Assembly: GCA_003537495.1 (NCBI GenBank)
Contig: DPSB01000290.1
Span: forward strand, 1-11,093
Origin: Cytophagales bacterium
GTDB taxonomy: Bacteria; Bacteroidota; Bacteroidia; Cytophagales; Cyclobacteriaceae
Reading direction: 5' to 3'
Length of the DNA stretch: 11,093 bases
Shown here: positions 1 to 5,641 of the stretch, one piece after another
Layout of the letters: each line of letters opens with the position of its first letter
How positions within the stretch are numbered: position 1 is the stretch's first letter
Notes under the pieces: model-generated
What the model was told of the DNA's origin: nothing
The model's database searches: none
What the model saw: only the letters and a program-made list of their open reading frames with translations
Program-made: the position numbers and the translations under genes

Positions 1-3
1 GAA

Positions 4-20
4 CGACTTTTGAGACAACC
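4..20. repeat. Terminus of a second copy of the 124 bp inverted-repeat element
   Basis: The 17 bases match the right terminal repeat of the element at 5502-5625 (CGACTTTTGATACAACC) with a single difference, G for T at position 14. The two bases before it (AA) also match the sequence inside one arm of that element. The body of this copy would lie to the left of the window. It ends 10 bp beyond the stop codon of the YceI-family gene, much as the other copy ends 16 bp beyond the stop of the propeller lipoprotein gene. Only the terminus is visible, so a complete element is inferred. Confidence 0.6.
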
Positions 21-30
21 TCACTTATTT

Positions 31-705
31 TTAACATCCCAAAAAGAATTTCAGATCAACCGTAATCTTAATCTCATCTGAGATAACGCCATCCTTCAAA
101 CTTTTAAAGATGGATTTGGATTGATAGATAATGTCCCACTTGGTACGATCAATAATCAGATCGCCTTTTACTGAAATGTTCTCTTTGCTGTTGGCTGTAG
201 TAGCTATAAACTCTACCTGGTTGGTAATTCCTTTAATGGTGAGCAAGCCGGTTATTTTAATTTGACCCGTGGTCTTGTAAGTAGCATCGGGCACTACTTT
301 CAAGATTGAAAAATTGGCACGAGGAAATTTTGTTACTGAAAAGAAATCGTCATTCTTTAAATGCTCTTCCAGGTCTTTACCACCATCATCGGGTTTCATG
401 TCGGTATTTTTAATGGTGTTCATATCCACCACTAATTCACCTTTTGTTATTTGTCCTGAAGAAGAAGTTACAATTGACCCCGACATTAATTGAATAGTCC
501 CCTCGTGGCCGCTACCCACAATAGGTTTTCCCATCCACATCAGTTTACTTTCTTTTTGGTTCAACTCCCAGTTTGTGTCTGTTGTTAAGCCCGTTTGCGA
601 TCTCCACAACCAACTGGTACCAAATTCCGACAAGGGAATAATTCCAGGTTTAGACTGTGCCTGCGCAATTCCTACGCACATCAACAATAGCATCATCACT
701 CTCAT
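31..705 (-). CDS. Secreted YceI-family protein
   Basis: The 224-residue product starts with a hydrophobic signal peptide (residues 1-17, ending VGIAQAQ), so it is exported, presumably to the periplasm. The rest fits the YceI lipocalin-like beta-barrel fold, whose members bind isoprenoid or other lipophilic ligands. Visible family motifs are an HLKNDDFF...KFPRANF stretch (115-132), GLLTIKGIT (153-161) and DRTKWDIIY (186-194). The ATG at 705 was chosen over a longer reading frame to 768 because it places the signal peptide at the N-terminus and because a TAnnTTTG box at 730-737 lies inside the longer frame. The gene is divergent from a membrane-bound regulator, which may control it; that is inference from position only. 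The ligand cannot be told from sequence. The fold assignment is solid; the physiological role is open. Confidence 0.88.
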   Translation of the reverse strand: MRVMMLLLMCVGIAQAQSKPGIIPLSEFGTSWLWRSQTGLTTDTNWELNQKESKLMWMGKPIVGSGHEGTIQLMSGSIVTSSSGQITKGELVVDMNTIKNTDMKPDDGGKDLEEHLKNDDFFSVTKFPRANFSILKVVPDATYKTTGQIKITGLLTIKGITNQVEFIATTANSKENISVKGDLIIDRTKWDIIYQSKSIFKSLKDGVISDEIKITVDLKFFLGC

Positions 706-729
706 AAAAAATAAATGGTTTTGTTTCAA

Positions 730-737
730 CAAACGTA
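730..737 (-). promoter_or_regulatory. Putative -7 promoter box (TACGTTTG) for the YceI-family gene
   Basis: The minus strand reads TACGTTTG, an exact match to the Bacteroidota -7 consensus TAnnTTTG. It ends 24 nt before the ATG at 705, giving a short leader. No TTG is found at the usual 19-22 nt upstream; the nearest is 28 nt away, so the -33 element is weak or absent. Confidence 0.55.
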
Positions 738-799
738 ACGGCCATGTTCCCCGGGCATACCATTTCAAGTGTAAAAAAGTGTTAAACAGGCGTAAATCT

Positions 800-831
800 T
801 TGCTGAGACCAATTTTACCCAGCTACCTTTG
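800..831 (+). promoter_or_regulatory. Putative promoter (TTG-N21-TACCTTTG) for the membrane-anchored regulator
   Basis: TTG at 800-802 and TACCTTTG at 824-831 are separated by 21 nt, the spacing expected for the Bacteroidota housekeeping promoter. The -7 box ends only 5 nt before the ATG at 837, so the transcript should begin at or within a few bases of the start codon. Confidence 0.65.
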
Positions 832-836
832 CAGGT

Positions 837-1700
837 ATGAAGCGTAGCGCATTGATTGTTGTAGGGCTAATTGCCATTAGTGTCTTTCTGCTTTCGGCTG
901 GTACAATTATTACTCAACCTCAAAACAAATTTCCAGAAAAGGAAATAGCCATTGCCTTGCGCAATGTTGGCCACAGGTTGTTATTACATGCAGGTGATTC
1001 AACTTCGCGAGTACTACCGGTAAAGCAACTTAGTGGCACTATTTATAGCCTCGAGTTTCAAAGTCCGTTTGCCTTTGTGCCTGATTCGTTGGTTAACATT
1101 GTGCAACAAAGTTTAAAAGCTACACCTGTTTGGTTGGATTATACGGTGAATGTATTAGCCTGCAATACGAACGAAATTGTGTATGGCTTTCAGATTGGTA
1201 AACTGGAGCAAACCACGTTAGTGCCTTGCCTGGGGCGCGAACAGCCCGAAGGATGTTACACCATTGTTTTATCCTTTCTTCAAGCTGATACACCACAAAA
1301 CAATTCTTACTTGTTTGGATTAGCACTTATAAGTTTGGTGGTGATTGGTTTTGTAGGCCGCTCTTTTGTGCAAAAGAAAAACATACCTGAACCCGAAGTG
1401 CCGACCATGCAACTTGGTAAGTATGAATTTTATGAAGCAAAAAGAATTTTAAAGTTTGGTAATGCATCAATAGATTTATCTGATAAAGAATCGCAGTTGC
1501 TTAAATTGTTTGCACAGCAAATTAACCAGCCTATTGCGCGCGAAGTTCTAATGAAAGAAGTGTGGCAAGATAATGGTGCGCTTATCAGCCGCAGCCTCGA
1601 TGTTTTTGTTTCGCGTTTGAGAAAGAAACTAAAAGATGATTCCACCATCCAGATTTTAAATGTACATGGCTTTGGATACCGGTTGGTAATTCAAGAATAA
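837..1700 (+). CDS. Membrane-anchored winged-helix transcriptional regulator (C-terminal OmpR/PhoB-type domain)
   Basis: 287 residues in four parts. Residues 5-22 are a hydrophobic N-terminal segment (signal anchor or cleaved signal). Residues 25-155 are a probably periplasmic domain of no family I recognise, with three cysteines (109, 131, 140). Residues 157-177 are a second membrane helix, followed by basic QKK. Residues 191-285 are a winged-helix DNA-binding domain of the Trans_reg_C type: LSDKESQLLKLF opens the fold, SRSLDVFVSRLRKKL is the recognition helix and GFGYRL the wing. There is no receiver domain, so this is a one-component transmembrane regulator. The domain order is the reverse of ToxR/CadC, where the winged helix is N-terminal. 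A periplasmic signal is presumably passed through the membrane to DNA. Targets are unknown; the divergent YceI gene is the nearest candidate. A TTG at 852 is a possible alternative start, but the ATG fits the promoter. Confidence 0.82.
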   Translation: MKRSALIVVGLIAISVFLLSAGTIITQPQNKFPEKEIAIALRNVGHRLLLHAGDSTSRVLPVKQLSGTIYSLEFQSPFAFVPDSLVNIVQQSLKATPVWLDYTVNVLACNTNEIVYGFQIGKLEQTTLVPCLGREQPEGCYTIVLSFLQADTPQNNSYLFGLALISLVVIGFVGRSFVQKKNIPEPEVPTMQLGKYEFYEAKRILKFGNASIDLSDKESQLLKLFAQQINQPIAREVLMKEVWQDNGALISRSLDVFVSRLRKKLKDDSTIQILNVHGFGYRLVIQE

Positions 1701-1701
1701 A

Positions 1702-1724
1702 TTACCGCTTAAGCGATTCGGTAA
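1702..1724 (+). terminator. Weak hairpin after the regulator gene, possible terminator
   Basis: TTACCG (1702-1707) and CGGTAA (1719-1724) form a 6 bp stem. Its loop overlaps a perfect 10 bp palindrome, CGCTTAAGCG (1706-1715). It starts just after the stop codon at 1700, but no run of T follows directly. It could equally be a small operator or chance. Confidence 0.25.
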
Positions 1725-1782
1725 GATCGGTTTGGTTAAATTCCTTTACAACCACCTTATTATTCTTACTTTTAAGGCTACC

Positions 1783-1917
1783 ATGAAGACTATTAAACAA
1801 CTACTCTGGACTATTGCATTGTTGTTTTTACATGTGATTGGGGCAGTTGAAACTTCAATCAAGGCATCCTTTCGGAAGAAAAAGAATAATAAAGATTTTC
1901 CTCCACTTGAGAGATAA
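1783..1917 (+). CDS. Small single-helix membrane protein, 44 residues, hypothetical
   Basis: The ORF opens MKTIKQLLWTIALLFLHVIG, a basic start followed by one hydrophobic helix (about residues 7-22). A short, strongly basic tail containing FRKKKNNK ends PPLER, likely cytoplasmic if the protein is real. I recognise no family. The ATG at 1783 is preferred over a TTG at 1732, which would add 17 residues without helping the helix. TACTTTTA at 1767-1774 resembles a -7 box with one mismatch, 8 nt before the ATG, but has no TTG at a proper distance. The gene follows the regulator by 82 bp in the same direction and ends 19 bp before the stop codon of the convergent esterase-like gene. It may be real or a chance ORF. 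Confidence 0.45.
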   Translation: MKTIKQLLWTIALLFLHVIGAVETSIKASFRKKKNNKDFPPLER

Positions 1918-1936
1918 TAATTCATCTTATATAAGT

Positions 1937-4432
1937 TTACCTTTCAATCAATTTCAGCAAATCCTTCACATCATCATGTATAACTGTATTATGATGATTC
2001 CAGAAATCGACATCTTCTTCAACAGGTCTTGATTTTATGCCTGTAAGTGATCCCATACTACTACTAACGGGTTGCAGGTTTACTTCGGTTGAAAGCAACT
2101 CCCGTACTGACAAACTACGATAAGACCAGTTTTCTTTACTGTTATGCCATTTTCCAAAATGCACATGGCGCGAATAGTTTAGCATGTACTTTCCATCTAC
2201 CTCTTTATAGGTTTGAACCAACTGATGGCCATATGGATCCTGACGAAGGTGTGGGTTTTTCTTGCCTTGATATGGCCTTCTGTAAATAAGTGTTTCAACT
2301 TTCAACACGGCAAATGAACCTACTTCAATATAAATTTTGCCCGTTGCGCTGATGGGCGAAGGGTAACCAAAGCCAGTTGTAAAAGCCCCGGGACGTTTGC
2401 AGGTAAAGGCAATTTCATAAACGCGTTTATTCTCATACGCAGAAATTCCTAACAAGCTGAGGTCATAAAAACCAGAACGATGCAATACATTATCTTTATC
2501 TAAAACAACATCATGTGTGTATATTTTCCAGAGTGAACCCACACCCGACCAGATATCCTTATCGCTATTATCGGTAGTATTCCTGAACTGTAGAATTTTT
2601 CCCTTCATGCGTTTGCTTACATTACCTGTAGATTTATATCCTACCGGATCGTACACCAGTACGGCCGCTTCCTCATTAGATAGAACAGAGTCTTCTTTGT
2701 AGTCACTTACACGATAAAAAAATTCCTGTTCGTGCGGTTGTTGTATGTAGTTGTCCTTTATCTTCTTTTCGGCCTGCTTAATAATTTCGCGCGCGGAAAG
2801 TGGCTTTGATCTGATCTCCATTTCAGCCAACAGATACGTTTTAGGGTTGAGCAAAAACTCTTTTCGGCTAGTTAGCTCACGAACAGAAAGCGTATCGGTT
2901 TCATAACCAATAGAAGAAAGAACAACAAGGTCGGTAGGCTTCGCGCCCAGCATTATAAAAGTAAATTCACCCGCAGCATTAGTAGCCACACCTTTGGTTG
3001 TATTTACCAATGAAATGTTTGCATACTCTATTCCTTTTTTTGTTACCGCATCAATCAGGCGAGCACTTCCTGTAGTGGTATAAACTGTTACTTTTTCAAT
3101 GGCCTCTTTTGTTTGGCTAACCTCGTGCTCAGGAAAGGAAGGCGGATATGATGTTTTGATGAAAAATAATCCATCAAAAATAAATTGCCATGGCGCATAC
3201 ATGGGCAGATTGCCCAAGGCCGAAGAATAAAATTTTTGATTTGTTTTTGCATTGAAGTTGACGAGTGCGAGCGGCTTGTTGCCGGCCATCAACGCTTGTT
3301 CAATACTTTCTTGCGGAGGCTGAACTGCTCCCAACGAAACAGGGTTAAATCCTAACATCCCAAACGCTCCGTCAAACGAAGAAAATGCCAAGCTATAAAG
3401 CGATTCGCCAAAATGTTTCTTAAGTATCCTACCCATAGGCACAGCTCCATTCAGGCTTTCATTTAAATCAGTAGGTTCGTGGCTATGTTGAAGGCTGTCC
3501 ATCCTTTTGATGAATTGTTTTGTAAGCAATGTGTTTTCCCAGCGCTCTATCTCATTGGCAAAATGATACGATGCTCCCCACGCAATAATTTTTTTGTTGG
3601 GATATAGTTTTGTTAGATAGATGAGATTAAGTGCCATTTGTAAGTCGCGCGGGTTTTGAACTTTTACATCACGTTCGCGAAGCTTATCTATCTGCCACTG
3701 GATCATTTGCACCCAGCCCGCTAATGACTGCTGTAATATTGATTTTAGCATAGTGCTATCAGCCACTAAAGATTTTTTAAGCGATACTGATACTTTTTTA
3801 ATCGCTGTAAAAAATAGCACGGAGTCTGCTTCATTGTCGACAAGGAACTCGGCCCCCGCCTCTTGTACTTGTTCTATTGAAGCCACTTCTTCCTCCGAAA
3901 GAGTAAGATTTCCTATTGTCTCTTTTATTTCAGCCAACAATCCTTCTGGCAAGAGTGTACTGCCTTGACAATCAAAACCCGTAACCATAAGTGGTTTATT
4001 GGTTGACGCCTGTTCGTGTACATATTTTATTAATGCCTCGCCCTCTTTGCTTTCTGACCAGATGGAATAAATACTTTCTCTAAGTGGACTTTCTTTGTAA
4101 TTGGTATCTTTTACTTGTTGCCAAGCCCGGTAACCGTCCAGCAAATCGCTTTCCAAGCTGAGCATATCAAAGCCCATTTCCTGATATAGAAATTTGATGA
4201 GTCTTACTTTTGCTTCGAAGGTGGCGCCATCACCATGCGATTGTTCGCCCAACAATACAATGCGTTTTTCTTTTAGAACTTCCTTGAGAAACTGTAGATC
4301 TGAAAAATCCTCATCAGAAGCTTGAATACTTCTTACCGGATAAACCGAAAAATTCTGAATTATAGAATTTGTTTGGCTGAATCCTGTACTTATAAAAAAA
4401 GTAGCTACCAGCAACAAGCAAAATACTTTCAT
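1937..4432 (-). CDS. Secreted erythromycin-esterase-like protein fused to a CarboxypepD_reg-like domain
   Basis: 831 residues with a clear signal peptide (1-19, ending TGFSQ). Residues about 35-425 match the erythromycin esterase (EreA/EreB) superfamily. Visible are GEQSHG (62-67, the histidine expected to act as general base), LSLESD with Glu94, and GASYHF with His290, so the active-site framework looks intact. Residues about 452-527 are a CarboxypepD_reg-like beta-sandwich (GSARLIDAVTKKGIEYANIS, then GVATNAAGEF), common in Bacteroidota surface proteins. Residues about 535-831 form a region found with such domains in this phylum but of unknown function. Macrolide hydrolysis should not be assumed: most chromosomal homologues have unknown substrates, and this one carries a large extra module. 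A weak promoter-like pair (TTG at 4503-4505, ATCCTTTG at 4476-4483) lies upstream. The domain calls are firm; the substrate is unknown. Confidence 0.85.
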   Translation of the reverse strand: MKVFCLLLVATFFISTGFSQTNSIIQNFSVYPVRSIQASDEDFSDLQFLKEVLKEKRIVLLGEQSHGDGATFEAKVRLIKFLYQEMGFDMLSLESDLLDGYRAWQQVKDTNYKESPLRESIYSIWSESKEGEALIKYVHEQASTNKPLMVTGFDCQGSTLLPEGLLAEIKETIGNLTLSEEEVASIEQVQEAGAEFLVDNEADSVLFFTAIKKVSVSLKKSLVADSTMLKSILQQSLAGWVQMIQWQIDKLRERDVKVQNPRDLQMALNLIYLTKLYPNKKIIAWGASYHFANEIERWENTLLTKQFIKRMDSLQHSHEPTDLNESLNGAVPMGRILKKHFGESLYSLAFSSFDGAFGMLGFNPVSLGAVQPPQESIEQALMAGNKPLALVNFNAKTNQKFYSSALGNLPMYAPWQFIFDGLFFIKTSYPPSFPEHEVSQTKEAIEKVTVYTTTGSARLIDAVTKKGIEYANISLVNTTKGVATNAAGEFTFIMLGAKPTDLVVLSSIGYETDTLSVRELTSRKEFLLNPKTYLLAEMEIRSKPLSAREIIKQAEKKIKDNYIQQPHEQEFFYRVSDYKEDSVLSNEEAAVLVYDPVGYKSTGNVSKRMKGKILQFRNTTDNSDKDIWSGVGSLWKIYTHDVVLDKDNVLHRSGFYDLSLLGISAYENKRVYEIAFTCKRPGAFTTGFGYPSPISATGKIYIEVGSFAVLKVETLIYRRPYQGKKNPHLRQDPYGHQLVQTYKEVDGKYMLNYSRHVHFGKWHNSKENWSYRSLSVRELLSTEVNLQPVSSSMGSLTGIKSRPVEEDVDFWNHHNTVIHDDVKDLLKLIER

Positions 4433-4462
4433 AGAGTTAGGTTTGAATATGAACGCACTGGC

Positions 4463-4498
4463 GTGCAGGTTATTTCAAAGGATTAAAAATACCTGTAC
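4463..4498. promoter_or_regulatory. Imperfect dyad around a putative -7 box, upstream of the esterase-like gene
   Basis: GTGCAGGT (4463-4470) pairs with ACCTGTAC (4491-4498), allowing one G-T pair. The pairing continues inward as TATTT against AAAAT with a one-base bulge, about 12 bp in all. The region between the arms contains CAAAGGAT (4476-4483), which reads ATCCTTTG on the minus strand. That is a -7-like box lacking the TA, placed 19 nt from a TTG at 4503-4505. The arrangement suggests an operator over a promoter, but a terminator for the gene at 4535-5485 is also possible. Confidence 0.35.
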
Positions 4499-4534
4499 AC
4501 TTCAAGGAAGAGAACGTTCACCAAATAACCAAGT

Positions 4535-5485
4535 TTATCTCACCATCAACCCCAACACCTTTTCCAAATCTACATTACCACCCGATAGAATAATTCCTAC
4601 CCGCTGACCTTTAAACCGGTCTTTCTCTTTGATTAAAGCAGCCAATGGTACTGCGCATGATGGCTCGATAATAATTTTAACCCGTTCCCACACCAATCGC
4701 ATGGCCGCTATAATTTCAGCATCGGTAGCGGTAATGATTTCACTTACGTGTTTTTGAATGATTGGAAAAGTTTTGTCGCCCAGGCGTGTTAACAAGCCAT
4801 CGGCAATACTTTGCGATTGTGCTTCTTCTATTTTACCGCTTTTCAATGAACGATAGGCATCATCCGAACCAGCCGGCTCACCCGCAATTACCTTTGTGTC
4901 GGGCGAAAAATATTTTGCGGCTAATGCGGTTCCACTTAGTAAACCACCTCCACCAACAGGCGCCATAACTACATCCAGCTCGCGTACATCGGCAAACAAT
5001 TCTTTGGCGGCTGTCGCCTGGCCTTCCATTACATCGTAATTATTAAACGGATGGATTTCCGTTGCGCCCGTCTTCTTTATTACTTCCGCTAATATTGCTT
5101 CGCGTGCTTGCAGTGTGGGTTCGCACTCAAAAATTTCGCCACCATACCCACGCACTCCGCGTTTCTTTATTTCGGGGGCTGTGCGTGGCATTACGATGTA
5201 CGATTTGGTATTCAGAATTTTTGCTGCACGCGCCAATGCCTGCGCATGATTACCCGAGGAGTGCGTGGCCAAACCCAGCGCACGTTGTTCGGCATCTAAT
5301 GATAAGGCTGCATTCATGGCCCCACGGGCTTTAAATGCTCCTATCTTCTGAAAGTTTTCACACTTCAGGTAAACGTGGCAGCCGGTAGCTTCATTAATAC
5401 TTTTTGAAGTTAACACCGGTGTGCGATGAATGTATGGTTTAATACGTTCATGCGCTTGTTCAATACTGTAACGGTCTATGCTCAT
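4535..5485 (-). CDS. PLP-dependent threonine/serine ammonia-lyase or serine racemase
   Basis: 316 residues, a fold-type II PLP enzyme. FKARG holds the Schiff-base lysine (Lys52). SSGNHAQ (76-82) contains the serine used on the opposite face in serine racemases. GGGGLLSG (178-185) is the phosphate-binding loop, and SGGN (301-304) gives the serine that contacts the pyridine nitrogen. The stretch EPAGSDDAYRS (from Glu203) matches the divalent-metal site of eukaryotic serine racemase (Glu, Ala/Gly, Asp). There is no ACT regulatory domain, so it is not the large biosynthetic IlvA; the length fits TdcB, serine racemase or hydroxyaspartate ammonia-lyase. Likely reactions are dehydration of L-Thr or L-Ser to 2-oxo acids plus ammonia, or serine racemisation; sequence cannot decide. 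The ATG at 5485 begins MSIDRYSIEQAHERIKPYIHRTP, typical of the family. A longer frame to 5566 would read into the repeat at 5502-5625. Confidence 0.87.
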   Translation of the reverse strand: MSIDRYSIEQAHERIKPYIHRTPVLTSKSINEATGCHVYLKCENFQKIGAFKARGAMNAALSLDAEQRALGLATHSSGNHAQALARAAKILNTKSYIVMPRTAPEIKKRGVRGYGGEIFECEPTLQAREAILAEVIKKTGATEIHPFNNYDVMEGQATAAKELFADVRELDVVMAPVGGGGLLSGTALAAKYFSPDTKVIAGEPAGSDDAYRSLKSGKIEEAQSQSIADGLLTRLGDKTFPIIQKHVSEIITATDAEIIAAMRLVWERVKIIIEPSCAVPLAALIKEKDRFKGQRVGIILSGGNVDLEKVLGLMVR

Positions 5486-5501
5486 AATGCCATGCGCCAA
5501 G

Positions 5502-5625
5502 GGTTGTATCAAAAGTCGTTTTGTCATCGCGGATTTATTCCGCGATCTCATTTCTGCGGCACTCAACGGGATTCCGGCACAAGGCCGGAATGACGCACGC
5601 TCTTATTTCGACTTTTGATACAACC
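5502..5625. mobile_element. 124 bp MITE- or BIME-like element with 17 bp inverted termini and two hairpins
   Basis: GGTTGTATCAAAAGTCG (5502-5518) is repeated perfectly inverted at 5609-5625. Inside, each arm has GTC followed by a hairpin that begins AT. The left hairpin pairs ATCGCGGA (5526-5533) with TCCGCGAT (5539-5546) around a 5 nt loop. The right one pairs ATTCCGGC (5571-5578) with GCCGGAAT (5584-5591), also with a 5 nt loop. Both GTCAT motifs (5523-5527 plus, 5590-5594 minus) face the outer ends, so the element is an inverted pair of REP-like units. It encodes no protein. It takes up 124 of the 156 bp between the propeller lipoprotein and PLP enzyme genes, 16 bp from each. No target-site duplication is evident. 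A near-identical terminus at 4-20 shows the family is multicopy. Confidence 0.8.
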
Positions 5626-5641
5626 TTATTGGTCTTTAATA

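Noticed and set aside
706..768. 21-residue N-terminal extension of the YceI-family gene
   Set aside because: The extension would bury the signal peptide and run across the promoter region; ATG 705 is better.
1937..4432. Macrolide resistance gene
   Set aside because: Superfamily membership alone does not show macrolide hydrolysis; the length, fusion and chromosomal setting argue for another role.
4535..5485. Truncated IlvA lacking its ACT domain
   Set aside because: The length and metal-site motif fit the single-domain serine racemase/TdcB type, so the missing ACT domain is normal.
5486..5566. 27-residue N-terminal extension of the PLP enzyme gene
   Set aside because: Most of it would be encoded by the 124 bp repeat and has no counterpart in the family; ATG 5485 gives the normal N-terminus.
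5502..5625. Simple bidirectional terminator between genes
   Set aside because: The 17 bp perfect termini, the symmetric arms and the second terminus at 4-20 are not explained by a terminator, and neither hairpin is followed by a clean T-run.
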